DNA of 64,000 nt, from positions 434,001-498,000 of the forward strand of contig JAPTHN010000015.1 of the NCBI GenBank assembly GCA_026936325.1, in the 5' to 3' direction. The stretch comes from Platynereis dumerilii (taxonomy: Eukaryota > Annelida > Polychaeta > Phyllodocida > Nereididae). A program made the translations under genes and the position numbers. Every line of letters begins with the position of its first letter. Position 1 is the first letter of the stretch. The notes beneath the pieces are model-generated. The model worked only from the letters and a program-made list of their open reading frames with translations, did no database searches and was not told the DNA's origin. Of this stretch, positions 23,931 through 35,922 are shown piece after piece.

Positions 23931-23979
23931 GTTCAGTCCTAGAGTTGAAGACTTCTCTGCTGCATTCAGTACTCCCCTG

Positions 23980-23988
23980 TTATTTACA
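23980..23988 (-). promoter_or_regulatory. Altered TATA box of pseudogene A
   Basis: Reads TGTAAATAA on the minus strand where copy C has TATAAATAA in otherwise near-identical surroundings. It lies 50 bp upstream of the start codon. Weakening of TATA fits a gene no longer under selection. Confidence 0.65.
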
Positions 23989-24179
23989 CTCATCTCGAAG
24001 CCTCCCACCTTTCATTTTCTCAGAATTTTTCTTGATGTCATTAAATCTATTAATTATAATCAGTACACTTTTTTTGGGTGGCACGACATTAACACGTTGT
24101 TTATCAGAAACTTAATTATTTGATAGGCCAGATAATTGTTGTCAAATGGCATGTTATTTTCATGCCTTCATGTTGAATT

Positions 24180-24557
24180 TTGATTTGCTGTATTTGCTTT
24201 ATATGCATCACTCCATGGATGGTAACAAATGACTATTCAGTTGGAGCTAGATATGTTGTAATTCCAAAATATTGCATGGGAACACAATTTCCCGGATGTT
24301 ATCTGAGTGGCATGCTATTCCTTTCATATCATTTAAATATTGGTATAGATCTTGAAGGATTCCAAATTTCGGTTCTAGCATTTGCAGACGACATACATGT
24401 ATGTAGTCTTAAACATTTTCCGGGATGTTATATCTTAGTGGTTTGCTATCCCGTCTATACCAATGCTTTCAGAGTAAGGAAAATGATGTTGCTTTACCTC
24501 AAGGAATTGGAGAAATTCGATCTAATACATCTTGCAATTATTGTTAAACTCAAATAG
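24180..24557 (+). pseudogene. Reverse-transcriptase-like fragment, copy A
   Basis: A 125-codon frame contains FPGCYLSGMLFLSY and SVLAFADDIHVCS, resembling the QG-x-LSP-LLF and (Y/F)ADD catalytic blocks of LINE reverse transcriptases at roughly proper spacing. A second degenerate FPGCY repeat follows. Near-identical copies lie upstream of B (45,224) and C (54,715), so it predates the duplication. No other RT block is visible; it could be chance similarity kept open by recent duplication. Confidence 0.35.
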
Positions 24558-25671
24558 AAGCAGACCTCTGACACAGACTATTACACCGTATTTTGATTTT
24601 CTGTGTATCATCAATGACACTTGCAACTTGCCTTCCATTGCTTGACTTCCCATTGCACGACTTTTGTAGCCAATCTCAAAATCGTACACAGCTTTTGACC
24701 TTTTTGGATAAAAACTGGCCAAAAAAATGGTTTATAAAAATTAAAAAATACTGAATAACAGCTAGTTCTTTCCAAGCCTATTATAGTGGCTGAATGAATT
24801 TTAACATTGGGTGTTTGATATGACTTTTACAGCAAATGATAATACCGATGAAAATCATCCATTTTGTCTTGCACAACATAACAGGAGAATTCTTTGAAAA
24901 AAAGGGAATAACATCTGGCTTTATTTTTTAAAATTATGTCTGTAGAACTATGACAGACTGTGTTAGTTCAGAATATTTCATTTTTACCTTTAGACAGGAA
25001 ATGTCATAGTGGCACAGTATATACCTTAGAGTATGTACATGGAAAGATAGATTGATCAATACATAGAAAGATACACAGATGGATTGGCAAGCAGATTGGT
25101 AGATAAACATCTGTTGATTGATTGAATCAGACTAATAAATAGTCACATAGATAGATTTAAAGCCCAAGTTGTACTGTTCATTGCTCAGTGGGTTGGCACT
25201 CTAAACTCATCAGTGACAGATGATTCAGGCCTGCGCTGCTTAAAGTGCTTGCGCGTTATCATTATTTTTTAGGCATTTCTTGTCATTGTCTAATTTACAA
25301 TAATTATTTTGAAAGTAACCCCAGGGGTTAGGGTTGTTTCTTCAAATCTGTTAGTATCATTTGGTTTCTGAGACGCAAAGGCCTCATCAAAGAATGATTG
25401 AGCAGAACTTTTCAAACATTTTTTAAAGGACCAGCCTAACTAACCACAGGCTGTTTAACAGTACTTGCACCCATCAGAATCTTCAAGTTTAAGCCCTCAT
25501 TAAGCAAAAAATAAAACAATTGCCATCAAAACCATAATTTGCTCTTGATCAAAATGCTGCAATAATTAGGATTTTTTAAAAGGCAGGATTTCAATTATTT
25601 TTGAATTGGCCATTGAGTGTATGGAATAACAGATATTTTTCCTCACACATCAGATGTAAGTATAAGTTATA

Positions 25672-26420
25672 GATAGGAAGACCCACCTTCTCAGTGTTAG
25701 CTGAGAAGGATGGGAGACAAATCACTGGTTGAGAACTATACACCCGCGACAAGGATCGTGTCGCGGCAGTTTAGGGCCTATTCCCATCAAAAATAAAGGT
25801 ATGGGCTGATAGGAAATGGTTTAAAATGTGTTGTGTGCGATTTTCAGAATTTTCCTGTACTTTAAAGTGTCAAAATCGGCCGATTTTCAACCAAATTACC
25901 ACTAAAAATGACAGAAGTTTTATGCTGAATGGAGGGAGGCTTTGTACAAACAGATAACTGTTAATTAGAATGTTGTACAAACATAACTGTTAATCAGTAT
26001 GTTGTTCATGGTTCACTTTTTCTGTTTGTGTTTTATGTTTTGAAATGAACAGCTTTGGACTGATACTTTTAGCAGTCAATCAAACTCAGTCAAGCATTTA
26101 TCTGATTTGTGTGATTGGTTGCTTCAAATACACGTTGCTGAACAATGATTGACACAGACCACATTTGACAAGTTCAGATCGCATTTTGGTGGAATATACT
26201 TAATTCCAGCCCTCTTTATAGGCATAAAGTGTTATTGTACTCAAGGTATATTAAAAAAAATCTAATAGATTGGCTTAGATATAAAAATATATAGGGACCC
26301 ATATGGATGGATACTTGGATAGATAGATAGGCCTAGATAGATAGATAGATAGATAGATAGATGGATAGATAGATATATAGAAATACAGATAGATAGATGG
26401 ACTAGATAGACTAGATAGAC

Positions 26421-26470
<50 letters not shown>

Positions 26471-26846
26471 CTGAAACCAAAGCAGGAAAGCACATTTTAA
26501 TTTAATTTATGTTTTTTTTTTTTAAATTTTTTTCACAAGTGATGAACTACCACATATTCTGATATTTTTTACAAATGACATACAGAAATACATGTTCCCG
26601 CCCACTTTTCGAAATCTTGGCTGCTCTTTGTGTTTAAAACACCTCAGGACTGGCGACAAAACCAGATGACTGCTTATGTTGCTTTCTGTTTACAACTTTG
26701 CAGATTACAGTTTTGCGTTTGTATTCTTGTTTGATTGTTTGTTATTATCACTTATTGCTTGCAATGATTTTCAAGAGTGCTCAGCAAAGGTAATGTCCTC
26801 AGTCTACGTTGCCTACAGCAACGTGAAGACTGTGACCTCGGTCTAT
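25672..26846. mobile_element. 1,175-bp insertion in unit A with ~10-bp target duplication
   Basis: ATAAGTTATA flanks both sides (25,662-25,671; 26,847-26,856) and occurs once at the matching sites in units B and C. No clear TIR or ORF, so a retroposed or decayed sequence is possible. It includes the GATA microsatellite. Confidence 0.55.
26323..26470 (+). repeat. (GATA)n microsatellite
   Basis: Runs of GATA broken by a few variants such as CTAGATAGA. The long Ile/Tyr/Leu/Ser open frames on the minus strand are artefacts of this repeat. Confidence 0.9.
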
Positions 26847-27635
26847 ATAAGTTATATAACAAATCATTTGAGTCGCTTGGCATAACTAAAAACCTTTCTT
26901 TGGTGACCTAGAAAAATGATCATTTTTATTGAAAATTTGTCAAAATTTCGCTAATAACACAAGTCACACAACCAGACAGATGCCAAATTTCAACATATGC
27001 AAGAAATCTCACCTTTATCCTCACGTGTACCACAGGCATAAACAATATGTTTCATTGCTTTCCAGTGCCACCTCTCTGATGCCTATATTACTATTAGAAA
27101 AGGTATGACAGCTTGCTTGGCAATGTTCCAAGATTCCAGACTGAACTGGTACGTTGTCACTGTAGCAGACGACACTGTAAAATCCAGTTTAGAGACAGTG
27201 GTAGCGGACCAAGTGGGCACAGACTAAGTTTTCCTACAACCACCAATTGAGAAACAACAATCTTTTCATATATGAATAACTGTGATTAACTGCAAAGGCT
27301 TAATTCATGTCGACCAAGCTGCGAACTGACAACAATAGGTTGCATATGAAAATTAAACTGATCATATTGTCATTCAAACAATGTACAAGTGCTAACAAAA
27401 ATTCAATCAACCATGCACTTGAAGTGTGATTGGTTGTTTCGTGGAGGTTATTCATAAGCACTGAAGAGCAGACCGCAACATCTGTATTTGTGAGAAAGCA
27501 ATTGAGGGAATTTTCCCCACTATTAAAACAATCACCACAGAATAATAGTTACTTATTTTTCTTTCTTTTTCTTTTCATTTAATATCCATTTGAATTTTTA
27601 AGATTTTCAATCACTATTAATCAATAAATATCTAT

Positions 27636-27681
<46 letters not shown>

Positions 27682-27776
27682 GTCTATCTGTACATCTATC
27701 GGTACATCTATCTTTACATCTATCTGTGAATCTATCTGTACATCTCTCTGTATATCTATCTGTATATCTATCTGAC
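27636..27776 (+). repeat. (TATC)n microsatellite
   Basis: TATC runs grading into TATCTGTA variants, in the opposite orientation to the GATA array 1.2 kb away. Confidence 0.9.
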
Positions 27777-28529
27777 AGTTTAATAACGTCACAGCAATTT
27801 AGACCTTTGTTATGGTTGCGTTAAGAATGTAAACAAGTGTGAATAGACAGTCAATGTAAAAAAACTGACAAAAACGACACCAAAACATCGCAAAAGTGTG
27901 ATGAACAAATTGCAAAATGGCTGTTCTACACGTGAGCAGGGGAGAGTGGGCCTCTGAGTGGCGCCAGTTGAACCAAATTTTAAAAATTGCTCTCCTGTGT
28001 GCATACCTTTACAGCTTTCAAGGAGAACAAAGATGGAAAAGGTAGTTTGAAAAGTTGTCTAAACATCCCAACTTTAGGTTTTTGTGTATATCTCACCACG
28101 GCCGACATATGAGCCTTAAAACAAATTCCATTAGGGCCAGTTGAACCATTGGAAGGATAATGGGTGAAGTGCCGGGCTGAAGTCCTGTGTTTTACTGAAA
28201 AATACCTCTCTTTGTAAATGTATTTTGTTAAAAATTTGATTGAAAGAAAAATTAATAAACTGCCTTAAACTCCTCTGGTTCAACTGGCCCCAATGTGACT
28301 TCCATGTATCTATATATAGCCTGGCTGTGCCCTTGTTGTGGGACATCATTTTAAGGAGGTGCTCTGGTTGGTTAATGTACTTTTGAGCTTTTTGAGGGCT
28401 ACACTGCTATCCCTTCAAATGCTGCTGTATTAAAGACAGTTCTGTATATTTCATTCAAATTTTCGGCATAAGCCTTCCAAGAAAATATGTCAAGGAAAAT
28501 TTTTTTTTTTTTCAGGGTGGTCACTGTAT

Positions 28530-28923
28530 TTTTTAATAGGAAAAATGCTATTTTTAACTTAAAATCTGAAGAAAAACTTAAACGAAAGGCCGAGGGATGA
28601 ATTTTAATGGGAGAAATGCAAATAAGGTGTCAAATGAAAGAAGAGAGGCAGCACTATAAGGTGGTGGAGGCGCTTTTTTGAATTTTGAAATTTAATCCCT
28701 GTTCCATGGGGTTTTTAGATGAAACTGAGCCATTTTTGGCATCTTTATTGGGCAAAAAAAAGTACACAGACCAAAATTTTAAAAAGCGCCTCCAGGATCG
28801 TATAGTGCTACTTCTCTGCTTTCATTTGACACCTTATTTGCATTTCTACTATTAAAATTCATCCCTCGGCCTCTACTTTAGTGTTTTTATCAGATTTTAA
28901 GCTAAAAATAGCATTTTTTCTTA
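28530..28923. repeat. ~390-bp palindromic element
   Basis: 28,536-28,682 pairs with 28,773-28,922 in inverted orientation (for example CCGAGGGATGAATTTTAAT and its complement) around a short spacer. Present in unit B only. The adjacent 675-bp MITE inserted at its right edge. Confidence 0.65.
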
Positions 28924-28927
28924 TTAA

Positions 28928-29602
28928 AGTTGAATCCCACAGAAAACTGCTGCTCCACCTATTGTACTCCACAGTTCAACAAAAATACCCCAGCTGGTGG
29001 CTCCCCCGCTTGGTCAAATTGTTCATATGCATTGGAAAAGCCACAGACTTTTGAAAACAGGGGTAGGCTCACTCGAAGGCTGCTGGCTCAGCCAGGAATA
29101 ATGGCACTAAACTATAAATGCACACATTTTGGGTTGATATACAGGCCTATAATCCAATCCATCTTTCATAAAAATCGGAGAAGGAATCTTCGAGATATTC
29201 AAGTTTATTTTAAGGGGGACTTATTTTTGTTGAACCATTTTTCATTATTTTTTCATATTGTACACCACATAACTCTCCAAAAACATCGGTAACCCCCCTT
29301 CAAAGACTTGTTTTTCAATAAAGTGTATTTTCAGCTATATTCCTTTAATTTTTCATAAATATCTCATGGATATTGTTCGAGTGACGCTGCTTTTCGTTAT
29401 AAATCACACACTTTTTTAGTATTTTACTGTATGATTTAGTGTAATGACATAAAATTTTGAAAAGATCATAGTTCGAAAATTATGTTGGATAGCCCACCTA
29501 TTTTTTTATACGTTGGAAAGCTTTCTTTTTGAAGAACTTTTTGGCAAAGTTTCATGAATATCTCATGGATTTTAGATTTCTTGCCAAGTGTGGGATTCAA
29601 CT
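28928..29602 (+). mobile_element. 675-bp TTAA-flanked MITE, copy 2
   Basis: Same ends, length and orientation as 16,619-17,293, with no difference found by eye. TTAA on both sides (28,924-28,927; 29,603-29,606). Absent from the corresponding place in unit C, so it inserted after the duplication. Confidence 0.85.
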
Positions 29603-30775
29603 TTAAAAGATGAAGTGACTCCCCCGAAAAAATTTTTTTTTTCTCCTTTGACATGTTTCAATAGACTCCTGATGCTGAAAAGTGGGAGTAAAACTGCACA
29701 AATGCCTTTAATTGAGCATCATTTAAGGGCATGTCAGTTCTGTCCAAAAAAGGTGAAAAGTGCATTTACCAACCAGAGTGGGTTTCCATCAACACATTAC
29801 CCATCATCTTATGCATGATATGACATCCCTGCAGACCAAGTAATTTAAATGCTATGAAAGCTCGTATCTCAATGTGACAAACTACAATTTACACGCTAAA
29901 AACGAAAAAGGTGGATGGTTTTGTCAGAGCCAAATGATCTGCATGGAAAAGACTAACTGAATAAGGCCTAACACAAGGTTGAATGTATGTTCCCATGGCT
30001 GCTCCACCCTGTAAAAAATCAAGGGTGGTTCAACTGGCCTGCCAGTTCAACTGTGTTTTGCTACTGTCAGACTTTCAGATTCTGAGCAATCAGACCAAAC
30101 ACCAGTTCGCATGTTGATGAGATAAACTGTATAATAATATCACCCAGCAAATCGAGAAGATGCACAAATGGAGTTTAAGAATGACCATTTTCTAGATGCA
30201 CAATTGAAGTGAAGCTTCAGCATTGTTGTACAATTCGTTGGAAAAGTCAGTGTTTGCAGCGTCAGCGCATTGATATATTTCAATAAAGGTATTATATTAT
30301 GCCATTCAAGTAATAAAGTTTCGTGACCATCAGCTATGCGACCTTCTTGTAAAATCACTTCGTCTGGAATAGCATCCTTTTTTTGAGTTAATTGGCTACA
30401 TGGCATGCATGGGAGAACAAGTCCGATAATATTAAATGATTATAACAATAATTTTTATTTAAAACTCAAGAGGAAACATAGAAAAATGGATGCTGATTTA
30501 GTTTTGTTTGATGATTTACTGGATAACCCATGCTCCTCATTGCCGCACAAAAACAAAAACCAATTCAATACTAAACGTTTTTCAAGCCCAAATAGTCTTT
30601 AAGTAATCTTTTTTTTCACGATTATGATTACTTACAAATCAGTAGCGCTGAAAAAATCTTGATCACTGGAGTTGAGCCTTTGTCAAGCACATTCTATGTT
30701 TTCAAAGTAACTGGCAAGCCTATGGACAATTACCTCAGAATTGAAAAACAAATTCCCATATATGCTTCTTAATGA

Positions 30776-30781
30776 TTTATT
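30776..30781 (-). promoter_or_regulatory. Poly(A) signal AATAAA of trypsin copy B
   Basis: AATAAA on the minus strand about 27 nt after the TAA stop; conserved in all three copies. Confidence 0.6.
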
Positions 30782-30807
30782 GCCAAAATCGTTTTCAAGA
30801 AAATAAA

Positions 30808-33800
30808 TTAGACGTTTCCGATCCAGTCCAAGTAAGTGGACACTCTGGCGTAGACTCCAGCATAGCCGGAAGCACAGCCAATTCCCCAGGACACAATACC
30901 AACAACGACGAAGTCGTTTCCAGTCTTCACCACAAGGGGGCCACCAGAGTCTCCCTGAAATTCAAACAAGTGTTATTTCCCTTCAAGTATTGAGGTGTCA
31001 ATATATGACATATGTAAATTAAGCCAAATGCAGATTCATACCTGGCATGCATCAACGGTGTTACGGTCTCCAGCGCACAGCATGCCGTCAGTGATGTCAC
31101 CAGGATAGTCAACGCTGTTACATTCAGCATTGCTGATAACTCCCACTTGCACAAACTGAAGGGCATCAGGGCAGCAGGAGCCACCTGAAATATTTCACAC
31201 AAACAATGACCACATCATGAAAACTGCACACAGATGTTTGTCAAGTGAATCACACTTGGACAACTCACCAGAGCTGAGGGTTCCCCATCCAGAGACCACA
31301 GCAGTTTGTCCAGCATAGTCACTGCCAGATGGAGCACACACAGCAGCTACATTCTCATTGAGGGAAATGCTGACGCTGGTTTGCATCACAGAGATGTCAT
31401 TGTTCAGGGTGAACCAGTTGTACTGGAAAAAAAAAGGATACGAAAAATACAGTACAGAAGCTCATTAAATTTTGTGTTGGAGCTGACTTTAGTAGAAAGA
31501 TCAAGGAATATCATAAACTATACAGATCTCTGAGTTTCACATATGCATAATTGTACCTACGTTGGGGTGCTGTCTGAGGACTGAGACACGGTATGTTGCT
31601 TCAGTTCCTTCGTTGGTGGATCTGGAGTGATCTCCAACAACAAGGAAAAGGTCACTTGCAGAGCTGCAAAAAAATATTTGTTGTAAGACAAGACATGTGT
31701 ATATTATCATAATTGGTAAAAGTGCTTAATTGAGTGATAATGTTGAACATACTCTCCGGCTGTGCAATGGGCAGCAGTCATGATGAAGTTGCTTGAAATG
31801 ATGATGGCTCCACAGTAGTGACTTCCAAAAGCGCTCTGCATGCTCACCTGTCAAAACATGGTTTAATTAATTTTAGTTGTCTGAGGAAAATAGCGCATGG
31901 CACCATACAGTAGTGAAATCTAAGAGTCCAATCAATATATGTACAAATGGCCAATGAATATATGTTTGAGCATTTGATTTTCTGTGGTGAGCAGTTCTTT
32001 GTCCAGAATATATACCTGCCATGGGAACTCATTGGGTCTGCTCTCTTGTCCTCCAACAATCCTTTGGTTCAGACCACCGGCATTATTGTACTTGCTTTGG
32101 CCACAGCCTGAAAAAATAAGACCAGTGTTACTTTGATGTCCACAAGACTCAATTACAAGAATCCGAGGATTCAAACACTGGGTTTAGCAAGCTTTGCATG
32201 ATTATTATTATTAGAAAGATTTTTAAAGATGGGATATGTTTATTGCTGAATGGCCTGCTTATTAAACTCAATTTACATGAACCTTTTTTTTAAAATGTAA
32301 CTTTGTACACACAAATCATATATATTTGCAAAGTACTCAATGAACTTCCCATTTCGCTCGTACTGTACTGATTGAAATAGGAAAGCCTTGTCTGGTTTGC
32401 AGATATACCACTAAATTTTGTGAACACCCAGACCAAAGATAGGCACATTTGAGGCACTGATTAGGCATATTTGAGGCATACCATGGAGTAGGTAGAGGCA
32501 TAAGCTGAGATCACAGGAGGCGAAAAGGAGGCATATCAAACTCCTCATTAAATATGCAAGAGGCATATATGAGGCATTTTCGAGGTACATTTGAGGCATA
32601 TAGGAAGCGTATTTGAGGCGTTCCAAAAATTTTAATAATGCCTCAAATATACCTCTAGATATGTTAATGATGTGCCTCAAATGTGCCTCATATGCAAATG
32701 AAGAGGCATGTTTGAGTCACAGATGAAGTACGTTTGAGGTATAACTGAGGCGTATTTGAGGCGTAGGCTCATCATGTAAGTGGAGGTACATTTGAGGCAT
32801 AAAAGAGGCGTATTTGAGCCGTTCCAAATATCTTAATAGTGCCTCTTCTGTACCTCCACATGGAGGTACAGAAGAGGCATATCTTAGGCATGGATGAGGC
32901 GCACTGACAGTTAAGGAAGTGAGCCAAATATTTGAATTTTCAAATAGTGCTTCTATCTCAAACAAAGGAAAGACTTGGTACAAAAGCAGAACTACTAAAT
33001 AAACTTAATGACCTTGATGTAAATGCCAAATGGGTGGCACACTCAATCTGATATGCATTCAGGATTATTTGTCAAATTAAGGAAATTGTTATTTGACTTC
33101 TAACAAAAGAGCATGTTGTCATGTGAGTGATAATATAGTCTGTTGAGCAAAACACAAAATTCTAAGAGTTACATTAGCAACACAACCAAATAAATTGAAC
33201 TAAATGTTCAGAACACCTTTACAATAAAAACTACAACTTGCATATTTATAAGTATGACATGTACAGCGAAGTATAAGTAAAAATGTGACTTACAACATTG
33301 GCACCATGCTCCCTAGTTTGGGTTTCCCTTTTCAATGCAAATTTAGGTCACCACAAGGAGACACCCTAGTATAATCTACAGGAGAGGCATGTTTGAGGCG
33401 TAAGGGGGAATTCAGGCCACACAAAAATTTGGCTATGTTGGAGAGGCATATTTGAGGCACAGGGTAGAAAAACAAGAGTCCAGTTTGAGGCACATTTGAG
33501 GCATAGATGCAGGTAATGCTTTTCTTGGTAAGTCAGGGAGGCATGTTTGAGGCATATAATTATGCAGGGAGGCATAGATGAGGCACATCATTGACATTAG
33601 AGGCACATTTGAGGCACACTGCACTTGGTATGCCTCAAATGTGCCTCAAGTATGCCTCAAACGTGCCTCAAATGTACCTCTGAAAAATTTCTATGCCTCA
33701 AATGTGCCTCTCTGTGGTCTGGGCAGAGATACCACTTACATTCAGCGGCGTCACAAGGAGGGGGGAGCTGAGTCACAGTGAACAAATCAAGAAATGCAGC

Positions 33801-34564
33801 CATTTTGTAGAAGTCATCTTAGATTCCTCAGGGGTCACTGATCCATACCCTCAAACAAACCTCTACACTTGTACCGAATTCCAAACCTCCAGTTGATGTA
33901 CTAAGCTCACAGTGGGCAACTCAAGAAAGATGGCCATTTTTTGGCAGCCATTTTGGCAGCCATGTTGTATTTCCCAAAATATTGATTCACGCCATCAAAC
34001 AAATTTCTACACCAAATTTCAATACTCTTAAGTGAAAAACTTAACTCACAATGGCAAAACAAGAATAACAGCCATTTTGTGGTGGCCATTTTGGCAGCCA
34101 TCTTGAATTTCTGAGAATGTTCCAGATTAAAACCCTCAAACGAATCGCCATACTGAATTTCATAACTCTGAGTGAAATACTAAGCTCACAATAGACACTT
34201 TAATATGTGGCAATTTACTGCCAAAAGAGTCTGAAAGAGGAAAAAGACATGTTTTGGAATTTTGCTAAAATTATGAATAACACCAGCACATGCAGCACCA
34301 AATTACAAAATGTATTTCAGAAACCAAGTTTACCAAGGTCCCCAGTTGGTTTTTAAGCCTCTAAAACCTCCCAATGTATCTCCACAAAACTTCAAAGAAA
34401 AGCACTTTGACCCATTCTCTCTCTATTACACTGGGGGAACCCAGTGTAAAAATGAAACATCTAACCTAAGCAATTAGCTCACAGGACAGTCTACTTTAAA
34501 ACTCACCATCTTCCCAGCCATAGGCAAGCACTGCCAGAGCAGCAAACACGACGAAGCGAAGCAT
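30808..34564 (-). CDS. Secreted trypsin-like serine protease, copy B
   Basis: Predicted to be a secreted, probably digestive, peptidase cutting after Lys/Arg. Seven exons with GT/AG junctions: 34,507-34,564; 32,016-32,107; 31,753-31,847; 31,561-31,663; 31,269-31,422; 31,042-31,184; 30,808-30,954 (792 nt, 263 aa, no stop). Signal peptide [16 protein letters not shown], short propeptide with a Cys, activation site NQR/IVGG, TAAHC (His), NNDISV (Asp), GDSGGP (Ser), and Asp six residues before Ser (VDACQGDSGG), which marks trypsin specificity. Intron 1 is 2.4 kb versus 108 bp in copy C because of inserted repeats. The TATA box is split by a 10.4-kb element, so expression may be lost or altered although the reading frame is clean. 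Confidence 0.93.
32427..33723. mobile_element. TTTGAGGCA-built TIR element
   Basis: Ends CCCAGACCAAAGATAGGCAC and inverted CCCAGACCACAGAGAGGCAC. The parts next to both ends (32,440-32,900 and 33,380-33,715) are made largely of the word (T)TTGAGGCAYA in both orientations, dozens of degenerate copies, with a less repetitive middle. The word itself continues the TIR. No ORF; lies in intron 1 of copy B. Confidence 0.7.
33770..34200 (+). repeat. ~137-bp tandem repeat
   Basis: About three to four units marked by CTCACARTG, GGCCATTTTGGCAGCCAT and CCCTCAAACRAA. Markers at 33,773, 33,906, 34,046 and 34,184 give spacings of 133-140 bp. Units are divergent. Confidence 0.6.
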
Positions 34565-34613
34565 GTTCAGTCCTGGAGTTGAAGATTTCTCTGCTGCATT
34601 CAGTACTGCCCTG

Positions 34614-34625
34614 TTATTTATTAGT
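34614..34625 (-). promoter_or_regulatory. Disrupted TATA box of copy B
   Basis: The exon-side half of the original TATAAATAA remains. Because of the junction the minus strand now reads TAATAAATAA, still AT-rich and perhaps weakly usable. The upstream half is at 45,048-45,052. Confidence 0.7.
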
Positions 34626-35922
34626 CCAGGGGCCAACCCAGAAAAGTGGCTTAGTGTTTGAGTAGGTTCGCATCATGAGCGCACCACTTGAATTTGGTAC
34701 CGTTTGAAAGAAGACATTCTGAACTTTATTTCCCAATGCCATGTAGAGTTCCAGCAAGGTCAAGGAATATGCAAATGAGGGGTGAAGTCAGGAGAATATT
34801 TGCATATATTGCCAATTTCAATATGTGATTGAGAGTCAATTAATTCCCATATCTCAATGAATTTGGCACAGATTGAAGAAATATTGTGCATAGCAATCCT
34901 TGGTAGGGAGCACTATTTCATAGAAAAGAAATTTTTATGTCATGCCAAATATGGTCATAGAGGGCTGGGCCAAAATTGCCATGTTTGATAAAATTACACA
35001 AAAAACGAATATAGGGACTTCAAATAATTTCATTATCTTCTCAAGTTATAGAGATATTGAAAAAACTGTACATTCATATCATTCCTTGGGAGTGTTGCTA
35101 TTATTGACCCTAACAAAATTTGGTTGCTATGGCAACCTAAGTGAGCTGCAACTGGTCAAATTCCAAAATGATCAATTTTTTACATGAAAAATTGTCCATT
35201 CATGCAATTGATACTGCTATCCAGGCCATTTGCTTGCAGGAAAATTTTGGGTTTCAATATTATTTGATGTCTTGTCTCTGTTTATTTCAAAATAAACTCT
35301 CAATGATGTGCAACAGGAAACAATTTAGTTTCCATGGCAACCAAAACAGCGTTTTTCAAAAATAATTAATTCATTTGTGATGCCTGATGGTACTCACTCC
35401 AAATATTCAAATGAAAATATCAATTTATGCGTTTTGTCTCTGTTGCGCAATGCGAAATTTATTTTAGACATTTATTGCCAGCATGACACCCCTGAGTTGC
35501 ATATATTTCCAAATAAGGACACAAATCTCATTGGATACCAATGAATAAGTATATAGAACCACTTCCCCTATATTGGAGACAATTAAATATATAAATAGAA
35601 TACCAAAATTGTCTCAATACCATAATATTGGAATATCGTATGAAATTCTATTTGTTTTAAACAATTTCAAGTTGACAGTTGCCATGGAAACCACAATAAA
35701 CAGCAAACAATCAATGAAAAATGACATATTTTGAATAAGTACATGTACGCTCTTCTCCAAAATTGTGCTCTTGACAATTTAAATCTGTTTGTAGAGATGG
35801 GAAATTTGGTAAATAAGTTAACAAGAGTCGTTTGACCATATATTTGCATAAATTATCTGTCTGTCATGTGACTCTTGTCCATACATGGAGCATAACCTGT
35901 CAAAAATGTGAATGATGCATAC

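Larger units (their letters stand above)
21290..27060. repeat. Trypsin segmental duplication, unit A
   Basis: Holds pseudogene A, its 3' flank and its upstream flank. The flanks match unit B (30,210-34,621 plus 45,048-46,929) and unit C (52,430-56,430). The upstream flank is interrupted at 25,672-26,846 by a 1,175-bp insertion absent from the other units and bounded by ATAAGTTATA on both sides. Confidence 0.75.
27939..30045. mobile_element. GGGGAG-class TIR element in unit B (word: AGTTGAACC), with insertions
   Basis: The left end GGGGAGAGTGGGCC and the inverted word GGTTCAACTGGCC near 30,030 match the element at 51,402-52,260 of unit C at the equivalent place, so it was there before the duplication. 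Unit B's copy gained about 1.42 kb (28,357-29,777), including a palindromic element and a 675-bp MITE. Its right end is altered. Confidence 0.6.
32157..34449. mobile_element. 2.3-kb insertion in intron 1 of copy B
   Basis: Copy C reads from GACTCAATTA straight into AAAATGAAACATC. In copy B these words are separated by about 2.3 kb. The insertion begins near a CACTGGGTT word and ends in its inverted form (CACTGGGGGAACCCAGTG, 34,428-34,450). It contains the TTTGAGGCA element and a 137-bp satellite. Confidence 0.6.

Noticed and set aside
26262-26495. Overlapping frames of repeating Tyr-Leu-Ser-Ile
   Set aside because: Translation of the (GATA)n microsatellite.
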